DNA of 64,000 bases from Haemonchus contortus (Eukaryota; Nematoda; Chromadorea; Rhabditida; Trichostrongylidae), in assembly GCA_000469685.2 (NCBI GenBank), contig LS997563.1, forward strand, positions 25,949,897 to 26,013,896, in the 5' to 3' direction. Below are positions 33,028 to 44,557 of the stretch, one piece after another (within the stretch, counting starts at the first letter, position 1; every line of letters begins with the position of its first letter). The position numbers and the translations under genes were made by a program. The notes below the pieces were generated by a model. It did no database searches and was not told where the DNA came from. It saw only the letters and a list, made by a program, of their open reading frames with translations.

Positions 33028-35730
33028 TTATTGTAGAGGTGATAGTGCTTGTAGGGTTGCATCGTTGATTAGGTGTCCCGAAACCTTGGAATGTTTAACT
33101 GGTCTGAGGTGACTACAAGTTCCAAACAATGTGGAATTAAGAAGTCCAGAATGGCTTATTCTGTGGTCATGATAATGGAAACGACCACTGGGCTTGCTGA
33201 AAGGGTCACAGCATTGAGAAAAAGAGTGATAGTGAGGACGCTGCCCATGATCGTCTAATGGTCCTTTGAAAGTGCTATTTGTATGGATTGTACTTTGGTG
33301 ACCTAATCTGCTCTTGAACGGCCTACTTATACTCGATTGGTTTCGTAAAGGTGGTTCTACGTCGCGTAGACGAGATCGATACCTGCCTTCATTTCGCATC
33401 GACCCCTTAGAAACTTTTGCCCTTTTTTCCACAATATTTCCACAATAATCGGCGGGAGTTTTCCCCAGTTCACTTTTACTTTGTGAACTTATTATCGGAC
33501 GACAGGCAGGGATAATAGGTGTCCACAATAGCCATCATCTCGTAGAATGTCTTGCGTTTGGTAGCTTCGTCTACAAGTAACCCATTACCGTACAAAGTAG
33601 GCCCAAATATAGTCTTCGCAACATGGAGGCCTGAGGGAGTTCTTGTCGAAGATTTTGACTCAATATAAGTTCATGATAAAGGTCCAGCCCTACTAAAATG
33701 TGAGGGTGTTGATATTCCCCTCTGAGTTTCGAGTTTGCCAAGAAGATATTGTTTCCTTTCGAAAAATCAGCATCCGTACTAGTGAGCTTGACGCTAGGAA
33801 ATCCGTTCGTAAGCTTTGGTTTCGTTTGGATCACTAAGTCGAGTTCTTCTCCAAACACATTTCCCACTTTTGCAGCCACTAAGTGACTTCGGAAAGTGTC
33901 AGCATGTCCACCAATACCCGACATTGTGCATAGTTCGGTTGTGGACTTGGGGAGATTGAATCTTTCAGCAACTCCCTCGTCTATGACTGTCTTTTGGGCC
34001 CCAGAGTCAAAGAAGAAGAGTACTTTTTCGTACTTTTTCTTCCTATAGTTCCAAAGGTCCCCTCCAGCAGTCATCAAAACTAGCTGAGAACTTGTCTGGT
34101 TTTGCTCACTGGCAAGTGGGACAGTGTGACCTAGTCTCACATGAGTGTTACGGTCCGAAAGATTCTTGGAATCGTTTTGGTTCCTTTGGGCCCTATAATG
34201 ATCTCTGAGCTGATAGCCGTGAGGCCTAGAGAAAGGACCATCACGAGCGCTTCTCTGATTAAGATTACGGCTAGGGAAATTTTTCTTGCTTTTGACTTGA
34301 TTTGGGTGCCAAAGATGGATTTGCCCCTTTATCATGTGACCTCTTTTGACGCACAGAGAGACGTGGTGATTTTGTCCACATCGCGGGCAGTCGGCTTCCT
34401 GACATTCGAAACTACTATGATCGGGTGAGAAGCACTTCCAACACCTACTCTCTTCCATTATTATTTTTCGGCGACGACTTTGGTCCGTCAGCGCTCTGCA
34501 GCTTAGTGATGAGTGGTTGCTCCTATGTCAGAAAATACACTTGTCGCTGCATTGGGGTCGTGGATGATTAGCTTTAGTAGCCCCTTTGGGTTTATTAGCG
34601 TGACCTAACCTACACTCAATAATCTGTAGCGCACTAATTTCTCCCTTTATCTGGGTCATCCGGTCCTCGGTCTGTTGGTCTTTCTTTGACCACTTATTAA
34701 AACGGGCTTTACAATGTCCCGCGGAAACTTTGCCAGTATGATTCCATACCATATTGGCTCGCATGTTCTCCACTTGTCATGTGCTGCGGAGATTATTTGG
34801 TGCACTAGCGCCCGAATGTTGTCGAGAACTGTTGAGCAACTTTCGGCTGTATTAGCAGCGGGATTCATATTAATCAGCTTTTGCACGATTTGCGTTCTGT
34901 TGGTGGGTTGGTTGAGATAATTTTTGTGGAGGGTGTCTATTACCCAGTTATAGTTATCTGGAATTAGCCTTATGCCCTTGATTGAGTTTTGGGCCTTTCC
35001 CACCAGGTTCTCTTTGAGTAATAGTATCTTTTCCATGACAGCCAAATCATGACTGTTGTGTACGTGTCTCGAAGATTGCCCAGTATTCTGGGAATTCTTC
35101 GGCACTACCGTAAAATTTCGGTAGCGAGACTCGCGGGGGTTTTTCAGAGCGACAGGTCGTTTGTGGAATTGCTTGCGCTATATTTCCCCCTACCGTAGTG
35201 TTTGATGGGGTACTAATTTGAGAAATAATTTCGGCATTGATTCCCGAGTTCTCTTCTGAGTTTGCATTTACACACTACCTCTCTTCTACATCAATCGATT
35301 GCAAGTGCGAGGCACTGTGCGAAATGTAGCCTAGATCAATGGCCATCCTGTCCCGAGCACATCTCGCCTCATCTAATCGTGCCTCGAGCATGTATCTAAG
35401 CCTGTGCGCTTCAGTTATTATCGAATGAAGATTGGACTCCTCCTCGATTTGCTCTATTTCGAGCATTAATTCCTTCCTCTCGAACTTGTTTTTGCATGCC
35501 TTGTACTCCTCTCTTAACTCATTATTACGCTTATCTATATTTTCTTGGCCCTCCTTAAGTAATCTAATGCCGCTTCGGAAGAGCGCAATCGTAGACTTAC
35601 AATTGTCGTAAGATTGCATGTCTACTGTGGGATATTCCGATCTTGATGTGTAGGCTCCATAACGCGTTGTGAGGTCTTTGAAGGTGCTAGCGGATGAAAT
35701 TATGGGCTTCTTGTAAAAATGAAGTGCCAT
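33028..35730 (-). pseudogene. BEL/Pao gag-protease coding region, broken frames
   Basis: Read on the - strand. 35730-35275 encodes a coiled-coil-like N-terminal gag segment (starts MALHFYKKPIISS). 35105-34656 encodes a Pao-type gag segment (LKENLVGKAQNSIKGIRLIP, then DNIRALVHQI). 34458-33571 has a CCHC zinc knuckle (CWKCFSPDHSSFEC), a second CxxC...H...C, and an aspartic protease (VLFFFDSGAQKTVID, active-site DSG). 33528-33028 is a basic Ser/His-rich stretch of unknown role. The knuckle-then-protease order is typical of BEL/Pao. Reverse transcriptase motifs, normally about 2 kb of coding after the protease, are absent. The gag segments lie in different frames. Confidence 0.8.
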
Positions 35731-35939
35731 TCTTCTAGTGTTGACTAAATCATTAGTGTGTTGTGCCGGTTCTTGAAAACTATGGGAGAATCTTGTTCGA
35801 TTCTACTTATTATACGGAACCTCGTTAGATTCTGTTTTATTTAGCTTTCGAAAGTTTTAGAACCACGTTTGATTCTAATTTTAGTTCGAAAGATTTTTTT
35901 AGCATATCTACTCGACTCATTTTAGCCGATGCACCAAAA

Positions 35940-36257
35940 TGTAAAGGCGGTTCAGTAGTTTTATACTAATAACTCCGGTGATAACGGAGTAAAAATACAG
36001 CAAATGTAATAATAAGCGCGGTCGTTACCGCTATGAGATGCACAGAAGGAAGGTTAGTAAATAAGTATTTATCTAAACGATACGAAACCCACGTGCTGCC
36101 TTTGCTGTTGCGTTAGGTAGAAGGGAGGGACCCACTTATCTCGGGGCCGCTTGACCCCGCACCTTTTAGGGGCGTGAGTTAAGCTAGAGTTAGTCGTCTC
36201 AGACAGTGAGACGACGAGATAGTTATGGTGAGGTCATCGTTACCTTAAACGACGATA
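35940..36257 (-). repeat. 5' LTR of the BEL/Pao element
   Basis: Matches 31629-31946 along its whole length. On the - strand it is followed by AAA-type spacing and the tRNA-Gly-like primer site at 35936-35925. Confidence 0.9.
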
Positions 36258-37019
36258 TGACCTTTCTCCTTCCTCAGTTGGCTGCGAACAGATAGATGAA
36301 TCGTCCTTAGTATAGGGATGTAGCACGACAGTAAATAGTCAGGAGAGCGTATAGTGTATAAGAAGAAGGTTTCCCAATTTGAACGATCTGATGCTGCTTT
36401 ATTGATATTGATCTCCTGACACTAATAGGTGATCCTGGAGTTGTTTCCACTCTAACCTAATTCCTGGGGGTTTGCTTGTCCTGCGTCGCGAAAGGCAAGT
36501 TGCGATTTTTTGTCTGTGGCGTCGTAAATAGACTGGATATTACTCATCGGACCAACATAGAGAGCATCGGTTGACTTTCCATTTCATAATTATTTTCTCA
36601 CCGCGCTCACGTGACCTTCACAATATTACAAACAGACACGCAAGAAAGGCATAATCTTTCATAAGGACCCCTTGCATAACGCCCAGGGTAGGGAGGGGGA
36701 GAGTCTCCCCAAGGAAATGTTTGCGAAGGGCGCGAACGTTTAAATGGTAGGTTTTGGGTCAAGATAGTGACAATGAAGCGATGTTTTTTCCTATAAACAA
36801 GTGAAGAATCGACAGCCCTCGATGATCATGTGATGTTTGTCTCTGCGACCTTACCTTAGCGAGAGCTCAGAGAAGCCTGACCCCATTGGCTCCCCACCCT
36901 GGGAGGGGGATGAATCTACCCCTAAAATTGAGCTGGGGCGCCGATGGTCGTGTAGACCGCAACTCTGCTATTCACTACATTATTCGACTGAGCGCTTATT
37001 CCTCTGACTTCTGCTGCCG

Positions 37020-37640
37020 AATTCGTCAACTATTGCTCTGATTTTATTCTACTGCTGCATCCGACTATCAGTGACTGTGAATTGGTGTAGTCGACGATAT
37101 TCAGGTAAATCATTACCCGTTACTCACGGTTATATTCTTCTGTTTATTCCCCTACTATCTGCTTTCAAATGCGTCGAGTATTTCTCTGCTTGTATTCAAC
37201 TACTGTCGTTATTCACTAATTTATTCATTTGGCTGTTTATTTTGCTACCATCTGCTATCTAATGCGTCGGATATTTCTTTACTTACATTATTTGACTGCT
37301 GTCGTTCTTCACTGGTTTGTTCGCTTGGCTGTTTATTCCACTACTATTTGCCATTAACTGGTTTATTCATTTAGCTGATTATTTTGCTACTATCTGCTTC
37401 TAATGCGTCAGGTATTTCTTTACTTACATTATTTTACTGCTGTCGTTATTCACTGGTTTATTCGCTTGGCTGTTTATCCCACTACTATTTGTCATCAAAT
37501 GCGTCAGGTACTTCTCTACTTACATTATTCTGCTACTGTCGTTATTCTGTTTATTCACTGTTTATTCACTTGGCGGATTATTTTGCTACTATCTGCTACT
37601 AATGCGTCAGGTATTTCTCTACTTACATTATTCTATTACT
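37020..37640. repeat. Pyrimidine-rich tandem array inside the Harbinger element
   Basis: Units containing AATGCGTC(A/G)GGTATTTCT and TACTTACATTAT recur with ATG at 37169, 37262, 37403, 37499 and 37602, so the period varies from about 93 to 141 bp. Between them TGTCGTTATTCACTGGTTTA and GCTACTATCTGCT also repeat. It lies upstream of the transposase gene. The open frames across it are by-products of the repeat. Confidence 0.7.
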
Positions 37641-38540
37641 AGCACTGCCGGATCTGTATTTATGGATCTGTATTTTCGATGGGCAGCGAGTAATTTGATA
37701 AGCAGGTGTTCCTTTGGGGACTTACACCAGTTATCTCGAGTTTATTGCAATAGGATCCTGGTGAAATTCTAAGAAGGAAGCCGAATTGCTTTGACAAGAA
37801 CTAGTAACTTTTTGTGTTATTTATTTGTTGTTTTATATTGAATCGTATCGTATTGTACATTAATCTATTTTACGCGTGGGAATTCGTGGCTCATGACTCT
37901 GCTTTATTTCGTGTTCTTTCTTTTCGCTTCGATTTCTACTCTTAATTCTTAACGCCGATCCGAACGAAGTGCGGGGAATAGCGAAAATGTAATCGTGTAA
38001 CTTCTACTCGTTTTCCTTTCTAGTTTGTTCTTCATCCGGAATGCTTTTCAGATAGCAATCTTATTCGAAGCAATCTTGTTTTCGTAGCCCATTGCTTCAT
38101 TGACGTTGGAAGGTAAGTCATATAAGCTCTGCATTCCTTAGATTCCAATTATTAGTTTCTGCTCCCTTTGTTCTTTTCGATCTAATTATTCCCTTTTGAC
38201 CATGATTTCCCTATGTCTTGCTTAAGATATGTTCGCTTATCTCCATTCGATATTTGATTTGGGTTAGTAGTTTATTTCAGTTCCTTTTTTAGCCTTTGAA
38301 ATGTTTGTTTTAGCCTTCATGCTTTTTGATCAGATAGTCATTTTGCAAGCGTTCTGGTGCCAGTTTTTTCGTGGATTTATAGTATTAGGTTGTAATTGGA
38401 GCTCAAGGGAACTAGATAATCGGTGATCACCTATGAGGTTCAAAGTTGCCTCCACAAAAATAGTCTTGCTTGTCTAACCTTTTGTTTTTTGTCACAGTAT
38501 TGTCCTTGGGTAAGCTTTAGTAAAGATAAAGTTTCTAGAG

Positions 38541-39590
38541 ATGGAAGTGATCGAAACCCTTGATCTCGTCCGGAGTTATGGAAGAGTCTCTGTGCCTCGA
38601 ACGTTTCGAGTTAGAACACGTCCCTACGAGAATTTGAGCGATGTGGAGTTCAGGAAAGACTACGTTTTTCTCGTCACGTCTTCTTCGAAATTTGCGAAAT
38701 GGTGGCACCGGACCTCACGCACGGAAGGCATACAACTGATTTGCCTGTGGCTGATCAGGTGGCCATTGCCATACATTTACTTGGAAGAAACGTGATGCAG
38801 AGCGATTCGGCTAGAATTGCTGGCTGCCATCAGTCTACAGTCTCGCGTGTTTTAATGGCATTCGTTAATGCTATCAACCGAAGAGCCGCTCGATTCATAA
38901 ATTGGCCGGATGAGCAAGAGGGCTCGAATATCAGTAACTCTTTCTACCGAAAATATGGTCTTCCAGGGATAACTGAGATTATTGACGGTACCCACTGCCG
39001 CATCCAAAGACCTAAATACGCAGATAGAGATTACATATGCAGGAAAGGATATCATAGCCTTAATGTGGGAATCGTGGTTGACTATGACATGAAAATTAGG
39101 TGGGTACTCGGGATCTGCCCAAGTTTCCCACATTTTCAAGACATCGCTGCTATACGAGCAGCCGAAAAGAGGAGAAGTTAAGGATGTCTCGATAGGGGAT
39201 TCAGCCTATGCAGCGGAGACCTTTTTGTTGAAGCCGCTGAACACTACAAGGAATAGACAAGGTATTCGTTATCAATCACTTTTATAACTCCATCGCCGAA
39301 TAATTCTTTGCAGAGGAACGCTACAATAGAGCCATTTGCTCTGCCCGCGTTCTGGTAGAGCAGGCTTTTGGGATTCTGAAGCGGGAGTTCCATGTTTTAC
39401 ACGCCGAATGCAGGTGAAAACAACCAAAAATTGCTTTTTATCAGCTGTTCTTCTGACTACACCCTTCTGACTATAGGTATTCCCTAGCGAAAGTAACTAG
39501 AATAATAGTGGCATGTTGCGTGCTTCGCAATATTGCAATAAACCGAAACGAGCCAATCGGTTTTGACGACTACACTGGGGAGGACTAACA
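38541..39590 (+). pseudogene. HARBI1-like DDE transposase, several exons, probably inactive
   Basis: Cut-and-paste transposase of the PIF/Harbinger superfamily. 38541-38698 encodes an N-terminal segment. 38699-39181 encodes VADQVAIAIHLLGRN, a helix-turn-helix (GCHQSTVSRVLMAFVN), and the DDE start EIIDGTHCRIQRPKYADRDY with the first catalytic Asp. 39190-39265, in a shifted frame, encodes IGDSAYAAETFLLKPL with the second Asp. 39315-39413 encodes YNRAICSARVLVEQAFGILK with the final Glu. 39478-39588 encodes the C-terminus to GFDDYTGED. Introns are plausible at 39266 and 39414, but the changes of frame at about 38697 and 39180 have no splice signals, so the copy is probably frameshifted. All three catalytic acids are still visible. 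Confidence 0.75.
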
Positions 39591-40188
39591 AGGCGAAGAG
39601 ATTCCGTCCGAAGCTTCCCATAAAGTCCCCGAAAGAAGTGCCATCTCTTTCAGGGACGACCTCATATCACGCTATTTTTAAGGTAAGAACCAAATCACTA
39701 CTAACTATTTAACCTACATAATTTCTACTGACTACCTGATAACTTAGTTACTACTGATTGCTACGAAACACTGAATTACTAAGCAGTATTCATCACTTTT
39801 TCAGCCCCTACTACTCCAACCCAGACTAAGGAATTTCAAACTGATCATCAATTACGAGTTTACCAATTGTATATACCTGTACTACGATTGCTTCGCCTAT
39901 TGTTTTTCTTTATGCATATGATTTACTTCATTGTACTCATACTATATGTTTCCCTGGGTGTCTTTCTTTTGTGCACATAAAGCTTCACAATTACCATTTA
40001 TCTATGGTGTATGTGTAAAAAGAACACATGTAATGTAAAAAAAACATATGTAACAACATGCATACATATTAAAAAAGGCAACATATGTAATGAACACACA
40101 TAATCTCAGTTAAGTGAGATCTTAAATCAGCATCGGCGAGCAGAGATCAACTCTGGTGATGTGATGGTTACCTGAAAGCAATTGACAC

Positions 40189-41246
40189 TCAAGGCAAATC
40201 AATTCTACACCTTGTTTCAATTCTACACGGACGATTAATGCTCTTACCTGTCCTCCAATTCTTCTTACTTGAAATCTGAACCTTTTTGGTCCAGTATTCT
40301 ATCTGCAAGTCGGCGAGGAGGAGCTTTTTGTTCATGGGCTCCTTTCTGAGTTGTTGGTTTTTCAATTCCTGCCGCAATATCTCGCTCCTCGCCGACTGCA
40401 TTCCCTGCGTACTCGCAGACCCCTCCCTCTCCGACTCCCTCTCTTGCGAGCCCGAAGGGGACAATGCCTGCGAGTACGAAGGGGACGGTGAAGACGTGGG
40501 CGAATGAGACTCCAACGTCCTGCGCTGAAAAAATTCTTGCATACGTTTCAATCGTCATAGAACGCAGTAGAAACTAACTTAACTGTCCTCTGGCCGACCT
40601 CCACCCCTTCTTTCAACCCCACGATCCTTGGCCTCTCTTGCAGGGCTGTAAAAGCGCGCCTCTGAGGCGTGCTCAGACGCGGAAGGCTGACCCTTCCACC
40701 GCCAGTCTTTCCCCTTTCTTTCATCTGAAACAATAAAGCGGCATGATTATAAAATTAAGGTTCCACCATTACTTTATCTTACCAGGGCGCTCCCGTATCT
40801 TTTAAGGACTTTAGTCTCATCTTTTATCTTCTGGTCCAACTGCCGCTCACTTCTCCTCGCTACACCCAGTGCGTTGACTTCTTGGGTCAACTCGGCTATT
40901 TTTTGGCCTGCAATCAAACGCGATTTACAGTGGTATTTCTTATCGCAGTAACAATATTGCCTACCAACAGCCCTTCCTTCGACATCCCTTGAACTGAGTG
41001 ATGGTAGACGTCGTAGTTGTCTACATACCTCTCGAGTATGAGCTCAATCTCCGCCTCCGTGAAAGGAATCGCAGCTCCACTCTGTGAAACGAATCCTTTA
41101 TGTCAAGGTTACAGCACCTATCAGAACCCTATGTGACTAGCTTCGCTGTATTCTTCGCCCTCCTTGATAACGCGCTCCTGGCCAACGGCTGACGACGACC
41201 CGAACATCTCTGAGACCCAATCTTCCTCATACTCCATCCCTAACAT
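40189..41246 (-). CDS. Myb/SANT-like DNA-binding protein of the Harbinger element
   Basis: The second protein of PIF/Harbinger elements; in studied members it helps bring the transposase to the nucleus and to the ends of the element. On the - strand: an acidic start (MLGMEYEEDW at 41246); an exon 41081-40965 beginning SGAAIPFTEAEIELILER and containing YVDNYDVYHH, a SANT-type helix set; an exon near 40910-40785 (KIAELTQEVNALGVARRSER, coiled coil); and a last exon 40525-40189 with a Ser/Pro-rich linker and a Leu/Lys coiled coil (LLLADLQIEYWTKK). Acceptors TTTCACAG and TTTTTTCAG are clear, but the junction after 40965 fits only with a GC donor or a small frame change, so integrity is uncertain. 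It is convergent with the transposase gene. Confidence 0.6.
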
Positions 41247-41318
41247 TGTTCCTTTCAGATGGTATTTGTCTATTTGTGGTATGCCCAACAAACATTGAAA
41301 ACAAAAAAAAAACAACAA

Positions 41319-42656
41319 ACTTAAGACTAGTTATAAAAATGAATGGAAGGCAAAACCCTGAGACCAACACTCAAAATAAACGAACGCAAAAATAGAAAAC
41401 AAAACAAAAATAAAAGCGTTCCTAAAACAATTGATGAATCGAGAACACAAAAATTAAAAAAATACTCACTGGCTTTAGCTGTTGTATATTTTTCCACAAA
41501 AACAAGTAGGTCGATGGAGTGAAATGATACCTAAATCATTTAAATTAATAAACTAACAGTAGAGGTGTAAAACCTAAGACCAACAAAGAAAACAGTGAGT
41601 AGTCGCTAGAGGCTATCAAAGGGCGAGCCCTAATGACATCTCGAATGGTAGTGTTCACATTGAAAAGCCAAGCAACTCACCCGTTGAATTTCACGATGGC
41701 CAGAATCCAAAAAAGGATGCCGCTCGACAACCTGTAAAACGGGTCGAACTAGAGTAACTTAGTGGAAGTCAATATATTTGTAATCAAGAACGTGCTACTC
41801 ACAAATAAAAATTGTATGAAAACATGACCAATATTAGTAAAAACGCTGTGATGAAAAACTCACTCTTATGACTCACAGAAAGAGACGTGTAGAACAATAA
41901 TCGGAAACTTGCACGGCGCACACCAAAAATCGAGAACAGCCTAAAGCAATCAGAGTTTATAAAATGTTAAAGGCAAAAATCTAATATTCACATCCGTAAA
42001 ACAAAAGGAATAGCAAAGAAAAGTAGTTACGCAAAATCTGATTTTTCAGAGAATGAATCAAGTAATTTAGAAGGATGTGATGAGGGTAGGAGAGTGCAGC
42101 CGGTCGCGAAATGCGAATGAGCTGCGAAGTAAGCCTCTGTTGGGATGGACCGGTCTCCAAATCTTGCGAAACCTTCGCCAAGATCTAGCTGAGTGGTACG
42201 GTATGATGATAAAAGGGCAAAGTGCAGAGTAGTATGGTTAAGACAGTGGCAGAGTATGGAGGAGTTGGAAAGCGAGCCGGCGGTGTGAACGGACAGAATA
42301 CCAAATCTTGCGAACTGCTCGGTCGGTTCAAGGAGTGATATGGTATCGAACATCTAAGAGCCGGCTTGTCAAGGAAGTCGAAGATGTAGACCAGGCGGAC
42401 TCTTACAACGATTTATTCGTTATAATACAAGAGAAAGATTACAAGAGCAACAAATGAAATTGACAAAAACAAATAGAAGCAAGTTAAATAGACAAGTAAA
42501 AGAGGAAGTTATAAAAGAATATGACAGCTACATTTATAGCTGTCCTTATGGGCGTGCTCTATCCCCCAGCTATCCTCGCCACGGCCTCGCATATCCCGCG
42601 GGGAGCACGCATCCCCAGGTTATCACGCCGTGACCGGCTTCTCACCGTAGGTTACG
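41319..42656. other. Harbinger interior without recognised genes
   Basis: A/T-rich DNA. Two overlapping - strand frames at 41981-42353 share ARFG and LxxxF-like repeats (QFARFGILSVHTAG, EGFARFGDRSIPTEA), hinting at a short internal duplication. No family is recognised. Confidence 0.35.
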
Positions 42657-43082
42657 GTGCCGGAGCGGCTATCCCTACAGACCGACTCTTGCGACTATGA
42701 CATTTCCCAAAACTTGTACAATCTGCGACTTCCTAGACCGTTCTTAGGTATTGTGGTGAAGAATCATACTAATACTTGCCCCACAAAAGCCATGGATCCA
42801 GGCCAAACCCTCGTTAATGGAGCTTTCTCTATTATGCTTGAACCCTCTGCCAATAAACTATTTGAATGGAACTAAAGCAATCAGCAAGTGCGCCACGAAT
42901 GGATCAAACCATGGATTGCAGCCTTTACATACTTCGCAGTCGACGGGAAATATGATAATAAAAAATTCTATACGTTCAACCAGTTAAGAAAAAAGACCCC
43001 TAGAAAGGCACCTCAGACTTTCGATAATTTGTGGAAGCCAGTGGGAGGGCATTTCGACAACTCTCCCAAGAACCTTCACTAG
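42657..43082 (+). other. Unrecognised open stretches inside the Harbinger element
   Basis: 42657-42875 contains DPGQTLVNGAFSIMLEPSAN. 42888-43082 continues in another frame as HEWIKPWIAAFTYFAVDGKY and ends FDNSPKNLH. The pieces look like natural protein and lie between the Myb-like gene and the right terminal repeat. They could be captured host sequence, or part of a third element protein. I recognise no family. Confidence 0.25.
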
Positions 43083-43985
43083 ATTAGTCACACAACAAGA
43101 AGAAGTAGGAAACGTGATGTCAGAACTGATCATTAAAGAAACGTTTCATCACACATGATCAAAGAAAATATTCATTCATCTGAAACGTTGCTGGATCAAA
43201 ACGGCCATATTTATCACGGATGAATGAATACTAATGAAACTGTCCGAAGGAAAGAGGTACAGTACAGTCCAAGCGTCAATGATTTGACTAAAATCAAAAA
43301 AACTTACTCAAAATGGTACGCAATGAAAAATTTTTGTTCAGCGCAACGGTAGTTGAAGTTAGCGGCGAGAGGAATGACGGGGGTTTCACCACCATCGTCC
43401 TGAACATGTACCTGCTATCAGGCAAAAAATATGTCAAATGGTAAAAGTCAATGTGGATAATCAGAAAACAGCCAAAAAAGAGATTAGAAAATTTTAAGAT
43501 TTAGCAAAAAGACCAAACAAGCCTTTTGCTCTTTACTAGACCTGTTCAATAATTCTACAGGTGAAAATGCCTTTTTTCGATAGAAAGATAATTTGAGACA
43601 GATGGAGTTGTAAACCTGAAGTTGCTCATTACATACCGTGAAAACTTCATCTTTTCGATGAGTTGGATGACCACTATCGGGAAGCATACTGCAGAACTTT
43701 GCGAATTTACAGCTTCAAATTTCGGCTACATCTGTAAACAGATGGGTCGCGAAGAGCTAACAAGAGATAGTTGAGATTTACACAGAAAACACGGTAGTCA
43801 TCACCAATACATTTGATATAACTTACAAAGCCAACGGGTTATTCTAATGATTCAATTCGGCTTAATGAAAAATCAATTCAAAAAAACAGAACAAAAGAAC
43901 AGCAAACAAACAGCAAAACATCTTCTCGTCACCAGCTCACATCCTCTTCGCTCGGTATTGATTGCGTGAATCTATCTTCTCCACT
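43083..43985. other. Harbinger right subterminal region, no gene
   Basis: A/T-rich. ATTCATTCATCTGAAACGTT near 43171 and ATGAATGAATACT near 43222 form a loose inverted repeat. No coding is supported before the terminal repeat begins at about 43985. Confidence 0.35.
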
Positions 43986-44557
43986 GTCACTTATCTGACC
44001 CAAGGCAAATGAAAAAAGGCCGTTTGAACGTTCGCGCCCTTCGCGCTCATTTCCTTGGAGAGACTCTCCCCTTCCCTACCCCAGGCGTTATGCACGCGGG
44101 CCATGATGTATGCGACAGATAGCTGAATCGGAACGGATAGAGATTTATTCTTCCACATACATCCTTTCAAAGAAGTCACCCATAAGATTCGCTTTGTCGG
44201 AACTACACATTACGACATAACACCCTCTTTATGGTCGATAGGAAACATGGTGAATTTGGAGAAGGACCTCCTGGTGTTCGATTCTATAACCTTTTTTTCT
44301 ATCAGTAGTTGCACTTTGATAGCTCTTCTGAATCTTTTTTGAATTTATAATATTGCCAGTCTCTTCATTACTCGTTATGATAACCTTGTATTCTTGAAGC
44401 TTGCCTTTTTGGCACGAACCAGATATATAGTGAAGACGAATCCTCTTCAACCCTCTCAAGATTGAACAGATTCTTTATGAACAAGCTTAGGATATATGTA
44501 CATTAATTGCCTCTCATCAGCAGCGCCACACCACTATTACTTCTAGATCTGTCATAC

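Larger units (their letters stand above)
31629..36257 (-). mobile_element. BEL/Pao-type LTR retrotransposon, non-autonomous
   Basis: Two 318-bp direct repeats (31629-31946 and 35940-36257), about 96% identical by eye, enclose 4.0 kb. The flanking TGACC occurs at 31624-31628 and 36258-36262, a 5-bp target duplication. Coding runs on the - strand, so the right LTR is the 5' LTR. Three bases inside it, the - strand reads TGGTGCATCGGC (35925-35936), matching a tRNA-Gly primer site. It carries gag and protease but no recognisable reverse transcriptase, RNase H or integrase; the interval 31947-33027 holds only short unrecognised frames. The high LTR identity indicates a fairly recent insertion of an already defective element, or loss after insertion. 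Confidence 0.88.
36665..44102. mobile_element. PIF/Harbinger transposon, 7.4 kb, two genes
   Basis: Long terminal inverted repeats of about 115 bp: left GGACCCCTTGCATAACGCCC, and the right end in reverse complement GGCCCGCGTGCATAACGCCT. The shared interior includes GGAGAGTCTCCCCAAGGAAA and GCGAAGGGCGCGAACGTT. It holds a + strand DDE transposase gene and a convergent - strand Myb/SANT-like gene, the two-gene layout of PIF/Harbinger elements. It interrupts the left arm of the LINE palindrome. The intact right arm gives the empty site CATAAGATG (49340-49350 in reverse complement), so a TAA-type 3-bp target is likely, with the right copy diverged. The element is larger than usual because of a tandem array and unrecognised DNA at 41.3-43.9 kb. 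Confidence 0.82.

Noticed and set aside
37020..37640. CRISPR array
   Set aside because: The repeats are long, irregular and part of a eukaryotic transposon; there are no short fixed repeats with unique spacers anywhere in the window.
37384..37642. Hydrophobic membrane protein frames at 37.4-37.6 kb
   Set aside because: They arise from a pyrimidine-rich tandem repeat read in two frames.
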